DNA from: Acinetobacter sp. ANC 3903
Lineage (GTDB): Bacteria > Pseudomonadota > Gammaproteobacteria > Pseudomonadales > Moraxellaceae
NCBI RefSeq assembly: GCF_002135315.1
Contig: NZ_NEGA01000019.1
Span: forward strand, 1 to 64,000
DNA: 64,000 nt
Direction of reading: 5' to 3'
Numbering within the stretch: position 1 is the stretch's first letter; each line of letters begins with the position of its first letter. Below are positions 48,435 through 56,448 of the stretch, piece after piece. The notes below the pieces were generated by a model that was given only the letters and a program-made list of their open reading frames with translations, was not told the origin of the DNA and did no database searches. The position numbers were made by a program, and so were the translations under genes.

Positions 48435-49277
48435 TTAACCCCCTACCCGTGTTGCATAAAAACGAGCAAGGCGTTCAAAGGCAGCCAAACCACTGTCCAG
48501 AACAAAACCCGTGATGCCGATTAAAATGATGCCCATGAAAATAATATCCATCTGCATCAATTGACGTCCCCATACCATCAGGAAGCCAATGCCTTCACTG
48601 CTTGCCAATAATTCTACAAACACCAAGGCCAACCAGGCTTGCATCACACCCTGACGCAAACCGCTAATAATCGCAGGGAGGCCAGCAGGCAGAATCACCT
48701 TGGAAAAAGTCTGAAGTTTGGAAAACTGGTAGACCTGTGCCACCTCAATTAAACGGTTTGGTACTTGCTGAATGCCTTTAAAGGTTGCAATCAGCACCGG
48801 TGAAACCACGGCTAATGAGATCGCAACAATCTTCAAGGCTTCATCAATACCCAAGAAAATCATCAGCAGTGGAATCCAGCCAATAATCGGAAACTGGGTC
48901 AGGAGCTGAATCGTTGGCAAGACAAAACGCTGCGCGCGCTGTGATAACGCAAACCAGATCCCTAAACTTAAGCCTATGCTCACCCCTAAAGCCACACTCC
49001 AAAAAATACGTTTGGCGCTGGTGGCAAAGTGAAATTGCAAATCGCCAGACTGCCAAAGTTCAACGCTGGTACTCCACACCAATTGTGGCGCTGGCAAAAT
49101 TTGCTCTGGCAACCACTGCTGCACGGTTGCCACATGCCACACCGCCAACAACAACACCGGTAGCAGCAGACCACAAGCCAATTGCAAGGTTACTTTCAGG
49201 TATTTCTTAAAAAATTCAAATGCACTACGGTAACTTTGCCACTGTACCGAATGTGCGGTTACATTCGTAAGGCTCAT
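48435..49277 (-). CDS. ABC transporter permease (SsuC type), paralogue B
   Basis: 280 residues with a longer N-terminal part, six helices, and loop IEVAQVYQFSKLQTFSKVILPAGLPAIISGLR. The ATG overlaps the MFS gene stop by 4 bp (ATGA). It is partner of paralogue A. Confidence 0.87.
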   Translation of the reverse strand: MSLTNVTAHSVQWQSYRSAFEFFKKYLKVTLQLACGLLLPVLLLAVWHVATVQQWLPEQILPAPQLVWSTSVELWQSGDLQFHFATSAKRIFWSVALGVSIGLSLGIWFALSQRAQRFVLPTIQLLTQFPIIGWIPLLMIFLGIDEALKIVAISLAVVSPVLIATFKGIQQVPNRLIEVAQVYQFSKLQTFSKVILPAGLPAIISGLRQGVMQAWLALVFVELLASSEGIGFLMVWGRQLMQMDIIFMGIILIGITGFVLDSGLAAFERLARFYATRVGG

Positions 49278-50524
49278 GATTCTTGTCCTTCTGCGAGTTG
49301 TTGTGGATCATCAGGCTTTAAAAAAGAAATAAATGCCTGATCACGAGAGATCAATAAAATTAGTCCGATAAAAGCCAGACCAATCGGGAAAAACAGGTTT
49401 TGCAGACCCACGCTGGCACCAAATACTGCACCGAGAAAACCACCCAACAAGCCACCTGTTGGGCCAACCAAGGCTAGAATTGGAGAGATTTTTGCCATCG
49501 CAGTTTGTTCGCCCACTTTGGCAAAGGACATGAAATTTGCGATATGCAGCATGCCTAGACCGAGTCCCAACATCAGCGATGCGGGCCACATCCACAGCGT
49601 GACTGATGTAATTGCCAAAGTCAGTAAGGCACTACTGATCAAGCCCAATCCGATCAAGTAAAATTTCTGGTATCCCACCAGTTCCGCCAGGCCACCCATA
49701 GTAAAAAGTGAACCGACAAAAACGATGCCTTGTGTGGTGAGCAGCATCACCGCCATAGATTCCGCTAAAGAGAAACTCTGGATCGCAATCACCACAATAA
49801 AAAAGCCAAAATAGTTATTCGCGACGCTACTTAAAAATTCCAAGGCGCAAATTACCCGTAATGGCGCATGGGTTTTCAGCAAGGCCAGTGGTGCAACCAC
49901 ATCTCGCCATTGAAAACTCGGCGTACTTTCGGTGTGTTGATGAACTTTTTGAAAGCAAAACGGGGCAAAAAATAATGTACCCAGAAACAGCAATGCCACG
50001 CAGTAAAAACTGCCGCTATAACCAAAATGCTCGATCAGCAATACACTTAAAGCAGGAGCAATCAGGAAGAATCCCATCATGTGTGAGCCACGGAACCAGC
50101 CGGCTTTGGCAGGGCCTAATCGCTTCAGATTGCTCAAAAACACGGTATTGATGGAGACAAAGCGCATCGGCAAAAAGCAGCTCACCAGTGCGGTTAAAAT
50201 CATCACATACCAGGCATTGGCTTGTAAGGGGGTAAGGAAATACAGCACGGCGCCCATCACACTGCCGATGCTGAATACCTTTAATGAACCTAAGCGCTGT
50301 ACCAGGACACCAATCGGCAAGGCCATAAATAAAATGCCAATGTTTTGTGCTGCCGAGATCAAACCAAGTTGCAGTTCAGATGCGTTCAGGTGCACCGCAT
50401 AAAGTGAAATCAGTACCCGTGCCACACCTACGCCCAAACCGGCAATAATCGTGAGTAGCACAAAGCTACTCATGAATTTTACGGTTAGTGGTGTGGTCAC
50501 AACATTGGTTTCAATGGGATTCAT
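49274..50524 (-). CDS. MFS transporter in the uptake operon
   Basis: 416 residues from the ATG at 50524 (AGGA 8 bases upstream); a GTG two codons earlier is less likely. About twelve helices; GVGVARVLISLYAVHLNASELQLGLISAAQNIGILFMALPIGVLVQRLGS is a standard MFS N-terminal half with the loop 2-3 motif. An MFS carrier inside a sulfonate ABC operon is unusual: it may import a second substrate or export an oxidation product such as an aldehyde-derived acid. Confidence 0.85.
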   Translation of the reverse strand: MNPIETNVVTTPLTVKFMSSFVLLTIIAGLGVGVARVLISLYAVHLNASELQLGLISAAQNIGILFMALPIGVLVQRLGSLKVFSIGSVMGAVLYFLTPLQANAWYVMILTALVSCFLPMRFVSINTVFLSNLKRLGPAKAGWFRGSHMMGFFLIAPALSVLLIEHFGYSGSFYCVALLFLGTLFFAPFCFQKVHQHTESTPSFQWRDVVAPLALLKTHAPLRVICALEFLSSVANNYFGFFIVVIAIQSFSLAESMAVMLLTTQGIVFVGSLFTMGGLAELVGYQKFYLIGLGLISSALLTLAITSVTLWMWPASLMLGLGLGMLHIANFMSFAKVGEQTAMAKISPILALVGPTGGLLGGFLGAVFGASVGLQNLFFPIGLAFIGLILLISRDQAFISFLKPDDPQQLAEGQES

Positions 50525-50539
50525 AACCACGTTCCTGAA

Positions 50540-51595
50540 TTATTTTGGCTGACCATTGGCATTAAATGCATGCCAGTAATTCTGTAAATTCAGTTCTTTT
50601 AATGCATTGTTCAGATACTTTGGCTCATACCAGGTTTTGGTATCCACATCACGACGAATCAAACGTGAGTCTTTGGCAATTTTTAAAGCACTGTCGACTT
50701 GTGAGCGATGGAATTCATCTAATAATGGGCTGTTACGATCTTTTAAATTCCAGCCATCCCAGGTTTTTTGATAATCCACCAATGGAATCCCGCTTTGCGC
50801 CCATAGCTTGTATTGGGTGACACGGTTGGCTTCTTCAGAACTCCATTTTGCTTGTTTAATTAACGTGGTGACCACGCGCTGAGTTACTTCTGGATATTGC
50901 TTTTCAAAGCTTTCGGTTACCCAGAAATGTGCCAATGGCGCCACTTTTGGATCCTTAATTTCAAGTAAAGTTTTTGCGACTCCACGTGAAACCAGACTAA
51001 AGGGTGAAGTAATCGCGGCATCAATATCCCCGGTTGCAAGTGCGGTACGTGCGGAATAACTATCTTGTGAAATCACCCGTAGATCACGTTCGGTAAAGCC
51101 ATATTTAGCCAGGACACGGTTAAAAACGATTTGCTGGTTTGTACCCTTAAAGATTGAGAATTTTTTACCCTTGAGGTCAGCAAAAGACTTCGCATTAGAA
51201 CTGGCTGGTACAGCTACATATACTGGTCCAAAATGCCCCGTGGAGAACAGTACTTTGGTTTTAAGTCCAGTAGAACGCCCCACCAATGAAGGTAAGTCAC
51301 CATGTAAAGCAAAATCGACTTTACCGTTGGCTAAAGCTTCATTGGTTGCAGGGCCTGCACCCGGGAAGAATAACCACTTCACCGCAATGCCATCTTTTTT
51401 AAATTCTTGCTCTAATACACCGCGTAAATGTGCTGAAGCCACAAAGCTCCCGCCTGTTTTTGGCTTACCGCCTTCACCAGCACCCGACATAGAAATGCGG
51501 ATTTCTTTTGGATTGGCTGCATGGATGTGTAAACTTAAGCCAAATGCAGAGAGCGCTAAAAATGTGGCCGCAATTTTTTTAGAAAAAAGTTTCAT
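50540..51595 (-). CDS. ABC transporter substrate-binding protein (SsuA-like)
   Basis: 351 residues with a cleavable signal peptide (about 1-26, ending IHA|AN). SsuA/NMT1-type fold: WLFFPGAGPATNEALANGKVDFALHGDLPSLVGRSTGLKTKVLF, then KSFADLKGKKFSIFKGTNQQ. It is soluble, unlike the lipoprotein at 46580, so the operon has two distinct receptors, consistent with two ABC systems. It is the second gene after the porin. Confidence 0.88.
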   Translation of the reverse strand: MKLFSKKIAATFLALSAFGLSLHIHAANPKEIRISMSGAGEGGKPKTGGSFVASAHLRGVLEQEFKKDGIAVKWLFFPGAGPATNEALANGKVDFALHGDLPSLVGRSTGLKTKVLFSTGHFGPVYVAVPASSNAKSFADLKGKKFSIFKGTNQQIVFNRVLAKYGFTERDLRVISQDSYSARTALATGDIDAAITSPFSLVSRGVAKTLLEIKDPKVAPLAHFWVTESFEKQYPEVTQRVVTTLIKQAKWSSEEANRVTQYKLWAQSGIPLVDYQKTWDGWNLKDRNSPLLDEFHRSQVDSALKIAKDSRLIRRDVDTKTWYEPKYLNNALKELNLQNYWHAFNANGQPK

Positions 51596-51620
51596 TAAAT
51601 CTGTTCCTTAACAATCAAAA

Positions 51621-53120
51621 TTAAAAGGTATATTGGAATTGCGCCTGCAATTCATTGGTGTCTTTTTGGGTTGCTGTTTCTATGTCGTAGCTATAGTGGT
51701 TCAGCTGCAACTGGAATTTGGTGGTTTGCGCAAAGAACAAGTTGAGGCCCAGTGAGTGAATGTCATATTCGCCAATACGACCACTGGCTGTATCGAGAAA
51801 ATCTTTCTGATTTTTATTGGGGTTATAGGTGTCGTAACGGTAGTAACCCTGGATCGATTTCGGCCAGAAGTCATCAAACTTGGCATTGGATTTAATACTG
51901 TTATAGAACTGGTCACCCAAGGTATAGAATGCAGTGACGGTATGGCCTTCAGCTTTGGCTTCTTTTACGGCAGGTACAGTACTATCAATGTAATCGGTCT
52001 TGCCTTGCAGATATTCATAAGTCACGCCAAACGGTGCATGGTTGTAATACACATCAAAACCCAGACGATCACGTTTTGCCTTGTTGTCGGTAATTCCCGA
52101 TCCAGAAATTTTGGATTCACCTTTGATATAGGAAGCACCAACTTTCAACTCACGAAGCCAGCTGGCATAATCCACAGGCAAGGTAAACGCCACACGACCG
52201 ATATAATCTTTGCCGTTATTGTCATCGGTTTTGTTGCTGCCATTACCATTGGTCACCCCAAGCGCATATTCAAATAAGGGCGCACGATAGTTCGCGCCAT
52301 AGTCCACAAATGGCTTGGCATCGCCACGCACAATGAAACCGTTTTGACGGGTAAACAGTCCCAAATAGGTAGGCGCAGTTGCAGTGCTGATGGTGGGGCG
52401 TAAATCTTCCGGAGATTGCACATCCAGACCAAATGGCAAGAGTTGTTGACCCAAAGTCAGGTTCAACCGGGGAACTTCTGCACCGCCATTGGTTGAAAAT
52501 ACGTGATAGCGTAGGTAGGCATCCAGCAGGTTAAAGTTACTGTTGTTCGTACCATCATTACGTTTTGAATAGCCAAAAGAGGCTTGATAATCGAGGTTTT
52601 TGCCTTCGTTATAATCTTTAAATAAATTACCGCGTACCCCCAGCAATGCCGTACCCACATCGAAGCTCGATTTTGGGGTATTGGGTGCAGTGTTATTGTC
52701 TTGCACATTGGCACGCAGTTGCACCGTACCGAATAAAGTCGTATCACGTGTCGACTTCACGGTTTGGCGTTCATACTGACGCGACTGGTCATATTTATAG
52801 TTTTCAATATCGGCTCTTAAACCTTCAATATCGTCGGATGTTGCAGGGGTCGCTTCAGCCGTTACGACTTCTTCGCCAGTTTCACTGTCTTGAACCGTCA
52901 GCACTTCGCTGTTATCTGTATTTACAGCTGCCGGAGCAACTGCTTTTTTTGTGCTTGGTGCGCTTTGCGTTTCAACGGCATTTAAACGCTGTTGTAAAAC
53001 TTCAATCTGCTTTTTGAGTCCCTCCAATTGCTTGTTGAGAGTGGCATCCTGGGCAAAACTAAAACTCGATGTCATCGTCAGAATAAATCCAATCGCAACA
53101 GTTAAACTCGTCTTTCTCAT
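51621..53120 (-). CDS. Outer-membrane porin with N-terminal coiled coil
   Basis: 499 residues from the ATG at 53120; a GTG four codons earlier is also in frame. Signal peptide (1-24), then a coiled coil (LNKQLEGLKKQIEVLQQRLNAVE) and a Thr/Glu-rich linker, then a long beta-barrel (about 125-499) ending in YTF, the BAM signal. It resembles phosphate-selective (OprO/P) and DcaP-type porins, whose coiled coils trimerise. As first large gene of the uptake operon it probably passes organosulfur anions through the outer membrane. Confidence 0.82.
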   Translation of the reverse strand: MRKTSLTVAIGFILTMTSSFSFAQDATLNKQLEGLKKQIEVLQQRLNAVETQSAPSTKKAVAPAAVNTDNSEVLTVQDSETGEEVVTAEATPATSDDIEGLRADIENYKYDQSRQYERQTVKSTRDTTLFGTVQLRANVQDNNTAPNTPKSSFDVGTALLGVRGNLFKDYNEGKNLDYQASFGYSKRNDGTNNSNFNLLDAYLRYHVFSTNGGAEVPRLNLTLGQQLLPFGLDVQSPEDLRPTISTATAPTYLGLFTRQNGFIVRGDAKPFVDYGANYRAPLFEYALGVTNGNGSNKTDDNNGKDYIGRVAFTLPVDYASWLRELKVGASYIKGESKISGSGITDNKAKRDRLGFDVYYNHAPFGVTYEYLQGKTDYIDSTVPAVKEAKAEGHTVTAFYTLGDQFYNSIKSNAKFDDFWPKSIQGYYRYDTYNPNKNQKDFLDTASGRIGEYDIHSLGLNLFFAQTTKFQLQLNHYSYDIETATQKDTNELQAQFQYTF

Positions 53121-53213
53121 TGTTACATTCACTTCATCTATGATTAAAAAACAAAATTTCCCCTACCCCATGCCAAAGACATGAGGTTGTTTCAATTTCC
53201 TGAGTGGTTGGTT

Positions 53214-53377
53214 TTAAGCGGCCTGATTCTTTTTCAGCTTTTGTTCAACTTGGGTACCTTTCAAGAATTCAGGATTGTTGCTGGTATAAAAACGGTATCA
53301 ATCACTGGATAATCCAGCTGTGCTTTTACCTGTGTTGCACGCAAATTCTTGGCCTTTAAATCTTTTAAAATTGTCAT
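53214..53377 (-). pseudogene. Small gene (54 codons) with a one-base frameshift
   Basis: From ATG 53377 the frame reads MTILKDLKAKNLRATQVKAQ then LDYPVIDTVF. A single missing base in a T-run (near 53290) changes frame; restoring it continues YTSNNPEFLKGTQVEQKLKK to a TAA at 53214. Total length 164 nt is one short of 55 codons. It lies between the sigma54 promoter at 53418-53434 and the porin gene, so it would be the leading cistron of the uptake operon. Family unknown. A sequencing error is possible. Confidence 0.5.
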
Positions 53378-53417
53378 GAGGTTTACCTAATTTCTTATCA
53401 TTACACCTCCCTGTTAT

Positions 53418-53434
53418 TACAACAAGCGTGCCAA
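53418..53434 (-). promoter_or_regulatory. Sigma54 promoter of the uptake operon
   Basis: On the minus strand TTGGCAC (53428-53434), 5 bp, TTGTA (53418-53422): perfect -24 element and GG-N10-GT spacing. It faces the small gene and porin. Confidence 0.7.
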
Positions 53435-53508
53435 CTATTTAAATCATTGTTTTAAATAAATTTATTACCATTATCCCAACCAAACATGTTGGTTTTAACG
53501 CGATATGT

Positions 53509-53526
53509 GTGTTGATAATTCAACAC
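53509..53526. promoter_or_regulatory. Candidate enhancer palindrome of the uptake operon
   Basis: GTGTTGA-TAAT-TCAACAC is an 18-bp palindrome 75 bp upstream of the -24 element, the usual distance for sigma54 activators. The rest of 53133-53704 is A+T-rich with no further gene. Confidence 0.45.
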
Positions 53527-53663
53527 TTGCTTATTTAAATTCAGCTGGTTTTTGTCTTTTTATTTCTTATTTTTAGATATAAGAGCCCTTTTAAACTCAG
53601 CTCTACAGCTTCTATCAATAGGTTCAAAGCATATTTGAAACTTCATTTCCCCTATCATCAGAC

Positions 53664-53690
53664 ATAAAAAAACCCGCATGATGCGGGTTT
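53664..53690 (-). terminator. Terminator of the SDR gene
   Basis: AACCCGCAT (53671-53679) and ATGCGGGTT (53681-53689) pair; the minus strand continues into seven Ts. Confidence 0.87.
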
Positions 53691-53704
53691 TAAGGGGTAG
53701 GCTT

Positions 53705-54553
53705 TTAAGCGGATTTCTTGCTTTTATTGCCTAATTTTGTCGCCAATGCCATAACGCGCTGATAGCCGGTCGGCAAAATACGCTGCATCAAATCTATTGC
53801 CTTGGCATCGTTACCAATCAGCAAACGGCGCTTATCTTTTTGAACTGCCTCAATAATTTGACGTGCTGCTTCTTCAGGCGGACAACGTAATAATTTATTA
53901 AAAGATTTAGCTGATTTTTCAGGATGCATGCCCAAGGCGCGAATACTGTCATTCATTTTCGCTGCATTGGCAATATTGGTACGAATTCCGCCCGGATGCA
54001 CACAGAGTGCACTCACGCCACAGTTTTCCATATCCAGTTCCTGACGCAAGGCTTCCGTAAAGCCACGCACCGCAAATTTAGTCGCGTTATAAGCGGACTG
54101 GGTCGGTTGAGCAGTTAGGCCAAACAGGCTGGAAATATTGATGATATGCCCTTCACCCGATTGCTTGATTAAAGGCAAGAACTCTTTGGTGCCATACACC
54201 ACGCCCCAGAAATTAATATTCACAATCCATTCCAGCTCTTCATACGAAGCGCCTTCCACGGTTGAACCCAATGCCACACCGGCATTGTTAAAAATCATGT
54301 TGACTGAACCATGATCTTTCACAGTTTCCGCAGCCCAATCACGGACTTCTTCCAGTTTGGCCACATTGACTTTTTTTATCGTCACACGGACATGACTGTC
54401 TTTGACCAGTTCAACCGTTTTTGCCAAACCCTGTTCATTGACATCACTTAAGGACAAATGACAGCCTTGCTTGGCCAAAAGTACGGCCAATTGCTGTCCA
54501 ATACCTGACCCCGCACCGGTAATTGCTGCGACTTTATTTTTAAAATTTTTCAT
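53705..54553 (-). CDS. Short-chain dehydrogenase/reductase
   Basis: Classical SDR of 282 residues: cofactor motif TGAGSGIG (12-19), NNAG (89-92), catalytic S142, Y155 and K159 (YNATK). The C-terminal 50 residues are basic (GYQRVMALATKLGNKSKKSA) and longer than in minimal SDRs. The substrate is unknown; acyl or steroid-like alcohols are possible. Divergent from a TetR regulator with a shared operator, which suggests induction by a lipid-like or aromatic ligand. Confidence 0.88.
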   Translation of the reverse strand: MKNFKNKVAAITGAGSGIGQQLAVLLAKQGCHLSLSDVNEQGLAKTVELVKDSHVRVTIKKVNVAKLEEVRDWAAETVKDHGSVNMIFNNAGVALGSTVEGASYEELEWIVNINFWGVVYGTKEFLPLIKQSGEGHIINISSLFGLTAQPTQSAYNATKFAVRGFTEALRQELDMENCGVSALCVHPGGIRTNIANAAKMNDSIRALGMHPEKSAKSFNKLLRCPPEEAARQIIEAVQKDKRRLLIGNDAKAIDLMQRILPTGYQRVMALATKLGNKSKKSA

Positions 54554-54647
54554 GACCTATCCTTATTCAGTTTTCTGCCTCATCAGCCTAAACATCTCGA
54601 TTGTTTTTCTGTCGGGATGATGTGCAGTTCATCCATCCAATATAATT

Positions 54648-54667
54648 TTGACAATAACCATTGTCAA
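54648..54667. promoter_or_regulatory. TetR-type operator overlapping the SDR promoter
   Basis: TTGACAAT-AACC-ATTGTCAA is a perfect inverted repeat. Its right arm supplies the -35 of a minus-strand promoter (TTGACA, 17 bp, TATATT) directed at the SDR gene, so bound repressor would block RNA polymerase. Confidence 0.72.
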
Positions 54668-54788
54668 TATAATATGTAAGTTATCCATCCATACAGCAAA
54701 AGCCGCGGCTTTGTTTTACGCATAGGTATAGAGATAAATTATTGTTAATATAGAGCAAAATCTCGATTTCATTTGGCACACCACATTT

Positions 54789-55478
54789 ATGACTGAACAG
54801 CACAAAAGTTTCGAAGAAAATCAAAAAAAAACGGCAAAAACCAAAGAACGTCAATTTAAAGGCATGTCCTTAAGCGAACGTAAACAGGCACGTCGTGAAA
54901 AATTGATTGAAGCCGGGATTGAAGCCTATGGTACGCATGGTTTTTTTGCAGTTACTGTGAAAGATATTTGTAATGAAGCCAAGTTAACCGAACGCTATTT
55001 CTATGAATCCTTTAAGAAAAGTGAAGAACTTTTTCAAACCATTTTTTTAAAGTTAATTGATCAGTTGCAGCACAATGTCATGCAGGCCATTATGCAGGCC
55101 TCGACTGATCCTAAAAAAATGATCGAAGCGGGTCTCACTGCCCTGCTCACCACTTTAAAAGACAACCCACCTATGGCGCGGATTATTTATATTGATGCCA
55201 TGCTGGTGCAAGAACTGCATAACCAGGCCACCATCCATGAAACCATGTTGCGGTTTGACCGTATGATTCATGCTTTTGTCATGCTGATGATGCCGAACAT
55301 TAACCGCTCTGAACGTGAAATTTCAATGATTTCGACTGGTTTAAATGGCTATGTCACGCAAATCGCTATTCGCTGGGTGGTCAGTGGTTTCAAGCTCTCG
55401 ATAGAGGATGTACTGTCTTCTTGCAGTATCGTTTTCTTATCGCTGCTGGAGACTTTTTCGGAAAAAGAAAAAATATGA
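54789..55478 (+). CDS. TetR/AcrR-family regulator
   Basis: 229 residues. A basic N-terminal extension (KTAKTKERQFKGM) precedes the DNA-binding domain (about 33-80: REKLIEAGIEAYGTHGFFAVTVKDICNEAKLTERYFYESFKKSEELF). The C-terminal ligand domain is helical. Divergent from the SDR it probably represses. Confidence 0.88.
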   Translation: MTEQHKSFEENQKKTAKTKERQFKGMSLSERKQARREKLIEAGIEAYGTHGFFAVTVKDICNEAKLTERYFYESFKKSEELFQTIFLKLIDQLQHNVMQAIMQASTDPKKMIEAGLTALLTTLKDNPPMARIIYIDAMLVQELHNQATIHETMLRFDRMIHAFVMLMMPNINRSEREISMISTGLNGYVTQIAIRWVVSGFKLSIEDVLSSCSIVFLSLLETFSEKEKI

Positions 55479-55626
55479 GCAAAAAGCAGCTGCTTTTACA
55501 AAGCTGTTAAAAAATATTCAACACCTTGAATTTAATATATTTATATAACTGATTTATTTTAAATTCTTCATTTTATGACATTAAAATTGTCACAATTTTT
55601 TGCGAAAATAGGCCGAACTGCCTTTT

Positions 55627-55644
55627 CTGCAATGATACTGTCAT
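55627..55644 (+). promoter_or_regulatory. Pho box 1
   Basis: CTGCAAT-GATA-CTGTCAT has the 7-4-7 layout of PhoB sites; the second half is a perfect CTGTCAT, the first matches 5 of 7. Confidence 0.65.
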
Positions 55645-55653
55645 AATTAATCT

Positions 55654-55671
55654 TTGTAATAAGCCTGTCAT
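55654..55671 (+). promoter_or_regulatory. Pho box 2
   Basis: TTGTAAT-AAGC-CTGTCAT, 7-4-7, with a perfect second half and 5 of 7 in the first, 45 bp before the phoB start. Two boxes in tandem indicate autoregulation. Confidence 0.68.
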
Positions 55672-55716
55672 AAATAAAAAACGGTTCACCGTTAACATCA
55701 AATAGGATATTGCGTT

Positions 55717-56424
55717 GTGAATGACTATATATTAATCGTCGATGACGAACTTCCCATTCGAGAGATGATTCATACTTCTTTAGATATGGCAGGCTTTCAG
55801 TGTTTACAAGCCGAAGATGCAAAACAAGCCCACCAGATGATTGTAGATCAACGTCCTGCGCTTGTTTTACTCGACTGGATGTTACCGGGTGGTGTCAGCG
55901 GTGTAGATCTGTGTCGCCGTTTAAAACGTGATGAAACCTTATCTGAAATTCCAGTAATCATGCTCACCGCCCGTGCTGAAGAAGACCATAAAGTGCAAGG
56001 TCTGGATGCCGGTGCCGATGACTACATGACCAAACCTTTTTCCACCCGTGAACTGGTTTCCCGCATTAAGGCCGTGTTACGTCGTGCCAATGCCCTAAGC
56101 GGCGAAAAAACCATTGATGCCAATGGTCTGATACTGGATCCGGTCAGTCAGCGTGTCAGTCATGGTCAAAATATTTTAGAGATGGGGCCAACCGAATACC
56201 GTTTGCTAGCCTTCTTCATGACCCATCCGGAACGGGCTTATACCCGGGCGCAATTGCTGGATCAGGTTTGGGGTGGTAACGTATATATTGAAGACCGTAC
56301 CATTGATGTACATATCCGCCGTTTGCGTAAAGTGCTGGAACCATATGGTGCCGATCGTTATGTACAAACCGTTCGTGGTACAGGTTACCGTTTTTCTACC
56401 CGTGCAGATGTGGCTTTAGGCTAG
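55717..56424 (+). CDS. phoB: Phosphate response regulator PhoB
   Basis: 235 residues from a GTG. The receiver domain has D9/D10, phospho-acceptor D53 (LLDWMLPG), T84 and K106 (TKPF). The OmpR-type winged helix (about 135-230) carries [30 protein letters not shown] and [14 protein letters not shown]...VRGTGYRF. It activates the phosphate-starvation regulon. phoR begins 24 bp downstream. Confidence 0.95.
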   Translation: MNDYILIVDDELPIREMIHTSLDMAGFQCLQAEDAKQAHQMIVDQRPALVLLDWMLPGGVSGVDLCRRLKRDETLSEIPVIMLTARAEEDHKVQGLDAGADDYMTKPFSTRELVSRIKAVLRRANALSGEKTIDANGLILDPVSQRVSHGQNILEMGPTEYRLLAFFMTHPERAYTRAQLLDQVWGGNVYIEDRTIDVHIRRLRKVLEPYGADRYVQTVRGTGYRFSTRADVALG

Positions 56425-56448
56425 TTATTTTCAGGTAAATCACTTTTT

